Source of the DNA: an uncultured Sphingomonadaceae bacterium
GTDB taxonomy: Bacteria > Pseudomonadota > Alphaproteobacteria > Sphingomonadales > Sphingomonadaceae
DNA: 64,000 nucleotides
Direction: 5' to 3'
NCBI GenBank assembly: GCA_947493955.1
Contig: CANLSQ010000002.1
Span: 434,001 to 498,000, forward strand
The notes under the pieces were generated by a model, which worked only from the letters and a program-made list of their open reading frames with translations, was not told the origin of the DNA and did not search any database. This document shows, piece after piece, positions 43,386 to 51,352 of this stretch. The translations under genes were made by a program, and so were the position numbers. Position 1 is the stretch's first letter; every line of letters starts with the position of its first letter.

Positions 43386-44353
43386 CAATCATACGGCTCA
43401 GTTTTCTTTGGGCCCTTTTCATCTGGCTCTGCGGCATATCAGCCAATGCCCATGAAATCCGGCCCGCCGCTCTCGAACTGACCGAGCAATCCGGCGGCAC
43501 TGTTGCGGTCGTCTGGAAACAGCCAATCCTGTCCGGCCGCAAGCTCAAAATGCGTCCTGTACTGCCGGACCAGTGCCCGGCGCCGGAGACGACACGTCAA
43601 CTCATTTCCGGTGACGCAATTGTCGAAAGCTGGCAGGTTTCATGTCAGCTCGACAAAGGCCGTATCATGATCGAAGGCCTCGATCGCACGCTCACCGACG
43701 TCTTTGTCCGCCTGAGCACGGCGGATGGCGAAGAGACTACGCTTATTCTGCGCCCGGCCAGTGCGTCTTTTGCCTTGGGCGATCCCGGTGGATCCCCTGC
43801 TCGCGCCTATCTGCAAATCGGTGCAGAGCATATGCTGTTCGGCTGGGATCACTTGTTGTTCGTCCTTGGCCTGTTGCTGCTCACCCCGGTGCGCAAACTG
43901 CTTTGGGTGATCACCGCCTTCACGCTGGGCCACAGCATAACCTTGGCGATTACCGCGCTCGGTCTGTTCAGCTTACCGAGCAAGCCCGTGGAGTTACTGA
44001 TCGCGCTGTCTATATTCTTCCTCGCCGTCGAAGTGGTCCGCAAATGGGCCGGAAAAACAAGCCTGACCATCCGCCGACCATGGTTGATCGCGCTAGGCTT
44101 TGGCTTGCTCCACGGCCTGGGTTTCGCGGGGGCGCTGGCCGATATCGGCTTACCCAAAGGTCAGGAAATCTGGGCATTGTTGCTGTTCAATCTGGGCGTG
44201 GAGATCGGACAGATCCTGTTCGTGGGTGCCATATTAGCGGCGTTATGGCTGATCGGTAGGTCACCTGTTGATCGGCGGAAATGGGTGGAGATACCAGCCG
44301 TCTATCTGGTGGGCGGGCTCGGGGCCTTTTACACGCTTAGCCGGATCCTGTAA
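43382..44353 (+). CDS. HupE/UreJ-type membrane protein with a secreted N-terminal domain
   Basis: A 323-residue protein starting at a GTG that shares GTGA with the parvulin stop. A signal peptide (about 1-23) is followed by a periplasmic domain beginning HEIRPAALELTEQ, then six or so membrane helices from about residue 143. HupE hallmarks are GAEHMLFGWDHLLFVLGLL, FTLGHSITLAITALG and GLLHGLGFAGAL, with histidines and aspartates suited to nickel or cobalt passage. HupE/UreJ proteins are metal permeases by family; the ligand here is unknown. Confidence 0.87.
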   Translation: MTIIRLSFLWALFIWLCGISANAHEIRPAALELTEQSGGTVAVVWKQPILSGRKLKMRPVLPDQCPAPETTRQLISGDAIVESWQVSCQLDKGRIMIEGLDRTLTDVFVRLSTADGEETTLILRPASASFALGDPGGSPARAYLQIGAEHMLFGWDHLLFVLGLLLLTPVRKLLWVITAFTLGHSITLAITALGLFSLPSKPVELLIALSIFFLAVEVVRKWAGKTSLTIRRPWLIALGFGLLHGLGFAGALADIGLPKGQEIWALLLFNLGVEIGQILFVGAILAALWLIGRSPVDRRKWVEIPAVYLVGGLGAFYTLSRIL

Positions 44354-44506
44354 TCGACCGACAGCAGCAGTAGTGAAATCGCTTTCCTGCAGGACGAATT
44401 TTCATATATTTCACGGTCTATAACTATACCCCGTCATCATTATCTGGCTTGGCGGACCTCGCCTTCACCGCTACAGGTTTCTCAACAGCAAATTTAAGGA
44501 CATCCT

Positions 44507-45193
44507 ATGCCTCAGCTCATCCTTCTTCGTCACGGCCAGTCGCAATGGAATCTGGAGAACCGCTTCACCGGCTGGTGGGATGTGGATGTCACCGATAAAG
44601 GCATTGAAGAAGCCAGAGCGGCAGGCCGCCTGATGAAAGAAAAGGGCATTGAATCAGACTTGTGTTTTACCAGCTTGCAAAGCCGTGCGATCAAGACGCT
44701 CAACCTGGCGCTGGAAGAAATGGACCGTCTATGGCTACCAGTGGAGAAAAACTACCGGCTGAACGAGAGGCATTATGGCGGGTTGACCGGTCTCAACAAA
44801 CAGGAAACCCGAGACAAACATGGTGATGAGCAGGTACATATCTGGCGCCGCAGCTTTGATACGCCGCCGCCGCCAATGGCCGCCGACAGCGAATACCAAA
44901 TGTCCTCCGACCCGCGCTATGCCGGGATTGAAGTGCCTGCGACCGAGAGTCTGAAAGACACAATCGCCCGCGTACTGCCTTATTGGAAAACACGGATTGC
45001 ACCGGAACTCCAGTCAGGCAAGCGCATCCTGATCTCTGCTCATGGCAATAGCCTGCGTGCGCTGGTTAAACATCTGTCGGGCATTTCGGATGATGAAATT
45101 ACCGGTCTGGAAATTCCGACCGGGCAGCCGATTATCTATGATCTGGACGATGATCTGAATGAAAACGAACGTTATTATCTGTCGGAAAGATAA
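44507..45193 (+). CDS. gpmA: 2,3-bisphosphoglycerate-dependent phosphoglycerate mutase
   Basis: A 228-residue glycolytic enzyme interconverting 3- and 2-phosphoglycerate. The phosphohistidine motif is LRHGQSQWN (RHG at 8-10, catalytic H9), and the conserved ENRFTGWWDVDVT and ERHYGGLTGLNKQET segments follow. The second histidine is in ISAHGNSLRALVKHL. The length is close to that of the short bacterial form. A short G/C hairpin with a T-run (45201-45220) follows the stop and may terminate it near the convergent GGDEF gene. Confidence 0.96.
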   Translation: MPQLILLRHGQSQWNLENRFTGWWDVDVTDKGIEEARAAGRLMKEKGIESDLCFTSLQSRAIKTLNLALEEMDRLWLPVEKNYRLNERHYGGLTGLNKQETRDKHGDEQVHIWRRSFDTPPPPMAADSEYQMSSDPRYAGIEVPATESLKDTIARVLPYWKTRIAPELQSGKRILISAHGNSLRALVKHLSGISDDEITGLEIPTGQPIIYDLDDDLNENERYYLSER

Positions 45194-45218
45194 ATGCGGT
45201 GGGCACTGGCGGCCCTTT

Positions 45219-45800
45219 TTAACCGTCATCCCTTTTTGACCGATACATGGCTTCATCAGCACGAGACATCAGGGCAGATACCGTATCTGCAGGTCCAACA
45301 AAGCTATAGCCGATGGCAGCGCCAAGTTTCAGAACCTGGTCGTTATATTTCAGATCGGTCGATTGAATGAGGTCTATCAATGAAAGGATTTTTTTCTCCA
45401 CCCGGTCAGCATCAAGATTGTCGAGGAGCAGCGCGAATTCATCTCCGCCGATCCGCGCAACCATATCGCAAACACGGATATTTCCCTTCAATATTTTGGC
45501 CAGACAGACCAACAATGCGTCGCCTGCCCCATGTCCATGGGCATCGTTAACGACCTTTAGGTCATCAACATCAAGAAAGAGCAGAGCCGTATTATCTCCA
45601 TAGCGTTGGCACCGCATGATACGTTTTTCCAAACTCTCAATGAAAAAACGGCGATTCGGCAGTCCCGTCAGAGCATCATGATTTGCGCGCATTTCCATTT
45701 TAACAAGCTCTTCTCTCAATCGCATATTTTCTGATTGAAGAGCAGTACAATGGGTGCATTTTTGTTCACCTTGATTGCTATTAGTCGCTTCACCTATCAA
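45219..45800 (-). CDS. GGDEF diguanylate cyclase with N-terminal CxxC
   Basis: A 193-residue cytoplasmic protein starting at a TTG at 45800, after GGTGGAAGA; a later ATG at 45725 is possible. An N-terminal CTHC (C15, C18) is followed by a coiled-coil segment (SENMRLREELVKMEMR) and a full GGDEF domain. The active-site GGDEF is intact (118-122), so it probably makes cyclic di-GMP, and an inhibitory I-site RVCD sits 5 residues before it (109-112). The CxxC could bind a metal or sense redox state. There is no receiver or PAS domain and no membrane helix. Confidence 0.9.
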   Translation of the reverse strand: MIGEATNSNQGEQKCTHCTALQSENMRLREELVKMEMRANHDALTGLPNRRFFIESLEKRIMRCQRYGDNTALLFLDVDDLKVVNDAHGHGAGDALLVCLAKILKGNIRVCDMVARIGGDEFALLLDNLDADRVEKKILSLIDLIQSTDLKYNDQVLKLGAAIGYSFVGPADTVSALMSRADEAMYRSKRDDG

Positions 45801-46036
45801 TCTTCCACCCCCAGTAGCTATATTATTTTTACGAATATTTGCGCTTTATTGGCCTTTAGTTTGTCATATATTGGCTAGTCAACAAAATTGATAGTCGACG
45901 GCCGTCAGAGTCCTGTTTTGTAAAACTATAGGCTGAAATGATCTTGCATAATGGCCCAGATACTCATTGCTGCATTGCGTGTGGTGCATTTCATGGCTAA
46001 ACGATTTTGCTTCCGCGACACTATTCAGGTGCAAGC

Positions 46037-46549
46037 ATGACCGAAGCCACGCCGAAAACCGGCCATCAGACCACGCCGCAAATTGGCATCATCATGGGCA
46101 GCCAGTCTGACTGGGCGACCATGCGCCTTGCGGCCGAGATTCTGGAACAGCTGGATGTTGCGCATGAAGTCAGGATTATTTCGGCGCACCGGACACCGGA
46201 CCGACTCTATGACTATGCCAAAACGGCGGCCTCCCGGAAGCTGAAGGTGATTATAGCTGGCGCGGGCGGGGCGGCGCATCTGCCGGGCATGGCGGCGGCA
46301 ATAACACGAGTACCTGTGCTTGGCGTGCCGATACAGTCACGCACCTTAAATGGCGTCGACAGCCTGCTTTCCATTGCGCAGATGCCGGCGGGTATTCCGG
46401 TCGGCACTTTGGCCATTGGCGATGCAGGTGCAAAAAATGCCGCCTTGCTGGCCGCTGCGATTCTGGCAAATGACGACGAAGCTCTGGGTCTCCGTCTGGA
46501 TAAATGGCGCGCCGAGCAAAGCGCTGCCGTGGCCGATCAGCCCGAATAG
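46037..46549 (+). CDS. purE: N5-carboxyaminoimidazole ribonucleotide mutase
   Basis: A 170-residue class I PurE, which converts N5-CAIR to CAIR in purine synthesis. I start it at the ATG at 46037; a longer frame has no ribosome site. The signature [14 protein letters not shown] is near the N-terminus and the catalytic [13 protein letters not shown] near residue 50. The [11 protein letters not shown] loop is intact. It is 9 bases upstream of purK, so the two enzymes act in sequence. Confidence 0.96.
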   Translation: MTEATPKTGHQTTPQIGIIMGSQSDWATMRLAAEILEQLDVAHEVRIISAHRTPDRLYDYAKTAASRKLKVIIAGAGGAAHLPGMAAAITRVPVLGVPIQSRTLNGVDSLLSIAQMPAGIPVGTLAIGDAGAKNAALLAAAILANDDEALGLRLDKWRAEQSAAVADQPE

Positions 46550-46558
46550 TAAGCTGCG

Positions 46559-47629
46559 ATGACTCCACTCCCTCCCGGCTCGGTCATTGGCATATTGGGC
46601 GGCGGTCAATTGGGCCGTATGCTGGCGGTCGCCGCGGCACAACTTGGCTATCGCTGCCATATCTACGCGCCCGACAAAGCCAGCGTCGCCGCAGATGTTG
46701 CTGCAAAATTCACCTGTGCACAGGATGATGATATCGAGGCATTGAGCAAGTTCGCCGATGACTGCGACGTGATCACTTTCGAATTTGAAAATGTTCCCGT
46801 CGCATCACTCAATGCCACCGCCGGCCGCACCTCGCTTCACCCGCCGGTTGGAGCGCTGGACATTGCACAAAACCGGATTGCGGAGAAAAATTTCGCGCGC
46901 ACTCACGGCGGCACAACAGCCCCTTTTGCCGAAGTCACGGATTCGGCATCACTGGACAAGGCGATCGATGACATCGGCGCGCCGGCCATCTTGAAAACCA
47001 TCCGCATGGGCTATGACGGCAAGGGGCAAAGCAGAATTAAGCCGGGAGACGATTTGGCCGTTCATTGGGATGCTGTCGGTCATCAACCTTGCGTGGCTGA
47101 AGGCTTTGTAGAGTTCACACACGAGTTTTCGGTCATATTGGTGCGCGGACAGGATGGCGCCGTCCGCTACTGGGATACGCCGCATAATGTCCATAAAGAC
47201 GGTATATTGGCAAAATCCCTGCTGCCCGCACCCGGTCAGATAATCGAGCAAGAGAAAGCTGCCCGCGCACTGGCAGCAAAAATGGCGGAAGCGATGGACT
47301 ATGTCGGCGTACTGACATGCGAGTTTTTTGCCACTGCCGATGGGCCGGTGTTCAACGAAATGGCGCCGCGTGTCCATAATAGCGGCCACTGGACAATAGA
47401 GGGCGCGATCACCAGCCAGTTTGAAAATCATATCCGGGCGATCTGCGGATTGCCTCTCGGCGATACCGGATTGGCTGCTGATAAAGTGGAAATGACCAAT
47501 CTGATTGGCGGCAATACCGACGAGTGGCAGGCGCTGCTGACAGACCCGGCCAACCATCTCCATCTCTATGGCAAAACCGAAAGCCGCCCCGGTCGGAAAA
47601 TGGGTCACGTCACGAAATTGTTTTTCTGA
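46559..47629 (+). CDS. purK: N5-carboxyaminoimidazole ribonucleotide synthase
   Basis: A 356-residue ATP-grasp enzyme that makes N5-CAIR from AIR, bicarbonate and ATP. The N-terminal GILGGGQLGRMLA nucleotide loop, the ATP-grasp ILKTIRMGYDGKGQ (about 141-154) and the C-terminal NEMAPRVHNSGHWTIEG are all conserved. It follows purE by 9 bases. A 219-codon open frame on the other strand is a shadow. Confidence 0.96.
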   Translation: MTPLPPGSVIGILGGGQLGRMLAVAAAQLGYRCHIYAPDKASVAADVAAKFTCAQDDDIEALSKFADDCDVITFEFENVPVASLNATAGRTSLHPPVGALDIAQNRIAEKNFARTHGGTTAPFAEVTDSASLDKAIDDIGAPAILKTIRMGYDGKGQSRIKPGDDLAVHWDAVGHQPCVAEGFVEFTHEFSVILVRGQDGAVRYWDTPHNVHKDGILAKSLLPAPGQIIEQEKAARALAAKMAEAMDYVGVLTCEFFATADGPVFNEMAPRVHNSGHWTIEGAITSQFENHIRAICGLPLGDTGLAADKVEMTNLIGGNTDEWQALLTDPANHLHLYGKTESRPGRKMGHVTKLFF

Positions 47630-47664
47630 TTTGCACAGGATTTAAACTGGGGTAGGCGCATTTC

Positions 47665-48159
47665 ATGAATCACCCGGAAATCATCATGATCCTGGCCCGC
47701 GCCGACAATGGCGTGATTGGCAAAGACGGTACGATGCCCTGGCACTTGCCAGCAGACTTGCGGCATTTCAAATCGCTGACCCAAGGCAAGCCAATGATCA
47801 TGGGGCGCAAGACTTTTGACAGCCTCCCCGGCCTGCTGCCAGGACGCCGTCATATCGTGCTGACCCGTGATACGGAGTGGGAAGCGGAGGGCGCCGAGGT
47901 GGCTCACGATATTCAGGATGCGTTGAAAATTGCCAACGCTCCGCACATAGCGATTATCGGCGGTGCTGAAATTTATCGACTCTTTCTGCCCAAAGCCGAC
48001 CGAATTGCGCTTACTGAAGTGCATATCGACACCAAGGGCGACACGATGATGGAGCCTTTTGATTCCGACATCTGGCAAGAAAGCGAACGAGAAACGCATG
48101 ATGCGGAAAATGGCAGGCCAGGCTTTTCCTTCGTCACGCTGAAACGGAAAAATATATGA
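47665..48159 (+). CDS. folA: Dihydrofolate reductase
   Basis: A 164-residue enzyme that reduces dihydrofolate with NADPH. Core features are IMILARADNGVIGKDGTMPW near the N-terminus, the catalytic aspartate in LPADLRHFKSLT, the phosphate loop IMGRKTFDSLPG, and IIGGAEIYRLFLP. The last bases overlap the dipeptidase start (ATGA). It is probably co-transcribed with purE and purK, all in one-carbon and nucleotide metabolism. Confidence 0.96.
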   Translation: MNHPEIIMILARADNGVIGKDGTMPWHLPADLRHFKSLTQGKPMIMGRKTFDSLPGLLPGRRHIVLTRDTEWEAEGAEVAHDIQDALKIANAPHIAIIGGAEIYRLFLPKADRIALTEVHIDTKGDTMMEPFDSDIWQESERETHDAENGRPGFSFVTLKRKNI

Positions 48160-49370
48160 AGAAGTTTTTCATCGGACTATTGGTCGTTCTTCTTGCCTGC
48201 ATTGCGGCCTTTTTCATTTTCGCGCCCAGCATATTTGAAAAACAGACAAATATGGTCGACGGCAAACCGTTGCCGGAAATCACGGCGGAGGCCCAAAAGC
48301 TGCATGACAGCCTGATGATTGTCGATCTGCATAGCGATACATTATTGTGGAAGCGCAAAATCAATGACGCTGTCGATTATGGTCATGTCGACTTGAAACG
48401 CATGCAAGATGGCAATGTCGGTCTGCAAATATTTTCCAGCGTTACCAAGACGCCGAAAAACCAGAATTATGACAGCAACAGCGCCGACAGCGACAATATC
48501 ACTATGCTCACTGTTGCTCAACTTCAACCCATCCGCACCTGGTCTTCCCTGCTGGAACGCCAGTTGTGGCACGCAACAAAATTGGATCGGGCCGTATCCA
48601 CTTCTGATGGCGCCATGGTTGCAATAAGCGAAGCCGGCCATGTGCAAGGGTTGGGCGCGGCGCGCGGCGGTGACGACAAACCGATTGGCGTCATGTTCTC
48701 TGCCGAAGGGCTGCAAACACTGGAGGGGAAACGGGAGAATCTCGACAAGCTTTACGACGCAGGCATGCGTATGGCCGGGCTCGTCCATTTTTTCGACAAT
48801 AAACTCGCCGGATCCATGCACGGCGAAGAAAAAGGCGGACTCACTGAATTTGGCCGCCAGATTGTCCAGGATATGGAAGAAAAAGGGATGATCGTGGATA
48901 TCGCCCATTCAAGCCATGAAGCGGTGGCCAACATTTTGAAAATGGCGCGGCGTCCGGTTGTCTCAAGCCACGGCGGTGTGCAGGCGGTCTGCGGAGTTAA
49001 CCGCAATCTGACCGATGAGGAGATCAGGGGCGTGGCAGCGACGGGCGGTATTATCGGGTTGGGCTATTGGGACGGCGCGATGTGTGACACGGACCCCAAA
49101 AGCGTTGCCAGAGCGGTCAAGCATGTCCGGGACCTGGTCGGCATCGAACATGCCGCCTTGGGTAGCGATTTTGACGGCGCGGTAACGACCCGTTTCGACA
49201 CCAGCGGGATTGTCCATATCACTCAGGCCCTGATGCAGGCGGGCTTCACTGAGGATGAAATTCGCGCGGTGATGGGAGGCAATGCCATGCGGGTGCTGCA
49301 ACAGGGTCTTATTCCTTTCAAAGAATTACCCAAAGAAGCGGTTGAACAAACCAGCGAAACTGGCCAATAG
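48156..49370 (+). CDS. Membrane dipeptidase (peptidase family M19)
   Basis: A 404-residue zinc dipeptidase. The N-terminal hydrophobic segment MKKFFIGLLVVLLACIAAFF is a signal anchor or signal peptide. The metal-binding HSD is in IVDLHSDTLLW, the second-site glutamate in MFSAEGLQTLEG, and the histidines in IVDIAHSSHEAV and PVVSSHGGV. The renal-dipeptidase-type fold is complete. It should act on dipeptides in the periplasm. It overlaps folA by 4 bases. Confidence 0.92.
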   Translation: MKKFFIGLLVVLLACIAAFFIFAPSIFEKQTNMVDGKPLPEITAEAQKLHDSLMIVDLHSDTLLWKRKINDAVDYGHVDLKRMQDGNVGLQIFSSVTKTPKNQNYDSNSADSDNITMLTVAQLQPIRTWSSLLERQLWHATKLDRAVSTSDGAMVAISEAGHVQGLGAARGGDDKPIGVMFSAEGLQTLEGKRENLDKLYDAGMRMAGLVHFFDNKLAGSMHGEEKGGLTEFGRQIVQDMEEKGMIVDIAHSSHEAVANILKMARRPVVSSHGGVQAVCGVNRNLTDEEIRGVAATGGIIGLGYWDGAMCDTDPKSVARAVKHVRDLVGIEHAALGSDFDGAVTTRFDTSGIVHITQALMQAGFTEDEIRAVMGGNAMRVLQQGLIPFKELPKEAVEQTSETGQ

Positions 49371-49378
49371 CGCAGGTC

Positions 49379-50299
49379 ATGCGGCTAAGTGGGCAAAACA
49401 GGATACCGGAAGACATGCGCGGCGCGATCATCGCGCTGGGTAATTTTGATGGTTTTCACAAAGGTCATCAGGCTGTCGCGCAAACAGCCATAGACTGGGC
49501 CAAAGAAGAAAGTCGGCAGGCGATAATCGCAACCTTTGATCCACATCCTGTACGTCATTTCCAGCCCGATGCTCCACCCTTCCGCTTGACGACACTGAAT
49601 CAGCGGGAGCGGCTGTTCACTGCAGCCGGTGCCGACGCAATGCTGGTCTTTGAATTTGGCGCAGAACTTGCGGGCACCACGGCTGAGGATTTTGTCGAAA
49701 AATTGATGGTCGAGAGGTTTGGTGCAGCGGGCATTGTCACCGGCGAGGACTTCACCTTTGGCAAGGGACGCGCCGGCAATATCGAGGTGATGAAGCAACT
49801 CGGCGAGCCATTGGGCCTTGCCACCAAATCCGTCGGACCCGTGAGCGACAGTGATGAAGTCATCTCCTCCAGCCGTATCCGTGACGCGCTGAAAGCTGGA
49901 GACTGTGAAACCGCAACCAAGCTGCTGACGCGGCCCTTTGCCATTGAAGGAACGGTTATTCACGGCGATAAAAATGGCCGTAAGCTCGGATATCCCACCG
50001 CGAATATCGACATCGATCACTATTTGCGCCCCAAATATGGCATTTATGCCGTTAAAGGCCGCTTGCCCGATGGCCGTATCGTCAATGGAGCTGCCAACCT
50101 GGGCATCCGGCCGACTTTCGATCCGCCAAAAGAGTTGCTTGAGCCCTATTTCTTTGACTTTTCCGAGGATCTGTACGGGCAGGTGATTGAGGTCGAGCTC
50201 CATCATTTCCTCCGCGGTGAGGCGAAATTTGACGATCTCGATGGCCTGATGGCGCAGATGGAAAAGGACTGCGCGAAGGCCCGGGACATGCTTGGATGA
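49379..50299 (+). CDS. ribF: Bifunctional riboflavin kinase / FAD synthetase
   Basis: A 306-residue enzyme making FMN and FAD from riboflavin. The N-terminal FAD synthetase half starts GNFDGFHKGHQAV (HxGH near 31-34) and has ISSSRIRDALKAGD. The C-terminal kinase half has GTVIHGDKNGRKLGYPTANI (about 192-211) and VELHHFLRGE. It is 8 bases after the dipeptidase and ATGA-coupled to the second GDPD gene. Confidence 0.95.
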   Translation: MRLSGQNRIPEDMRGAIIALGNFDGFHKGHQAVAQTAIDWAKEESRQAIIATFDPHPVRHFQPDAPPFRLTTLNQRERLFTAAGADAMLVFEFGAELAGTTAEDFVEKLMVERFGAAGIVTGEDFTFGKGRAGNIEVMKQLGEPLGLATKSVGPVSDSDEVISSSRIRDALKAGDCETATKLLTRPFAIEGTVIHGDKNGRKLGYPTANIDIDHYLRPKYGIYAVKGRLPDGRIVNGAANLGIRPTFDPPKELLEPYFFDFSEDLYGQVIEVELHHFLRGEAKFDDLDGLMAQMEKDCAKARDMLG

Positions 50300-51279
50300 T
50301 GAGCAAGCTGCTATGGGGGCTTGGCGGCCTCTGGATGCTTTTCCTCATCGTCCTTTTGCTTAACAGTTCCATATGGGCGCCCGATCCCGAAGGGCGATTG
50401 AAGATGATCGCTCATCGCGGCGTCCATCATCTCTATGATCCGGCAGGTGTAGGCCGGGATGATTGCACGGCAGTCCGCATGCTCCCGGGACAGGAAGACC
50501 TGGAGATTTTCGAGAATAGCATTCGCTCGATTCAAGCAGCTATTGGCATGGAGGCGGACATGATCGAGGTGGATGTCGCACCAACCAGAGATGGAAAGAT
50601 GGTGCTGTTCCACGACTGGACCGTGGATTGCCGCACGGACGGCACAGGCAATGTAAGAGACCTGACGCTGGCGGAACTGCAATCACTGGATATCGGTTAT
50701 GGCTATTCGTCCGATGGCGGCCAGACATTCCCGTTGCGCGGGAAAGGGGTCGGCGAAATCCCGACTGTAGAAGAGGCGCTGGCATCCGGGGGATTCAAAC
50801 CCTTTCTGTTCAATTTCAAAAGCAATGATTCCGATGAAGCGGACCAGCTGCATGCGATCCTGAAAAGCGCCGGCCGCAATGCCCTGAAAGAAGGCGACGG
50901 TTTTTATGGAGCCGAGGCCCCTGTTAAGCGCATGAAAGAGCTGATCCCCGGGACATGGGCCTGGTCCAATGCTGGCGCCAAAACCTGTACCACGGACTAT
51001 GCCTGGATGGGCTGGCTTGGCGTCATGCCGGACAGCTGCAAGGACGGGACGCTGGTGGTACCGCTCAACTATCAATGGGCCTTTGCCGGGTGGCCGAACC
51101 GTACCATTGCCCGAATGGAAGCAGTCGGTGCGCGCATCCTGATTATTGGCCCGATGACGGGCGGCGAAGCAAGCCGCGGCCTTACCCATGGAGATCAGCT
51201 GACGGACATTCCGGCGAACTTCAACGGCTATGTTATGGTCGAGGATATCAGGAAGGTCGGACCGGCTCTTGTTCGTTAG
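50296..51279 (+). CDS. Glycerophosphodiester phosphodiesterase family protein (second)
   Basis: A 327-residue GDPD-type enzyme with an N-terminal membrane helix (LLWGLGGLWMLFLIVLLLNS), so it is probably anchored or exported, unlike the first GDPD. The catalytic pieces are MIAHRGVHH (about 36-44), IFENSIRSIQAAI, and DMIEVDVAPTRDGKMVLFHD. Two long inserts separate H-R from E-N, one (GRDDCTAVRMLPGQEDL) being unusual for the family. It is translationally coupled to ribF. Confidence 0.87.
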   Translation: MMSKLLWGLGGLWMLFLIVLLLNSSIWAPDPEGRLKMIAHRGVHHLYDPAGVGRDDCTAVRMLPGQEDLEIFENSIRSIQAAIGMEADMIEVDVAPTRDGKMVLFHDWTVDCRTDGTGNVRDLTLAELQSLDIGYGYSSDGGQTFPLRGKGVGEIPTVEEALASGGFKPFLFNFKSNDSDEADQLHAILKSAGRNALKEGDGFYGAEAPVKRMKELIPGTWAWSNAGAKTCTTDYAWMGWLGVMPDSCKDGTLVVPLNYQWAFAGWPNRTIARMEAVGARILIIGPMTGGEASRGLTHGDQLTDIPANFNGYVMVEDIRKVGPALVR

Positions 51280-51352
51280 CGGACAGGGGCGATCAGGTGG
51301 CCGTGAAATCCCGCTTGCGCCCGCGCGCTGCCTCGCCTAATCCCCGCCAATC

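Noticed and set aside
46949-47608. A 219-codon open frame antisense to purK
   Set aside because: The purK frame has all ATP-grasp motifs; the other frame has none.
49385-50206. A 273-codon open frame antisense to ribF
   Set aside because: It mirrors the ribF codon pattern and has no independent start signal.
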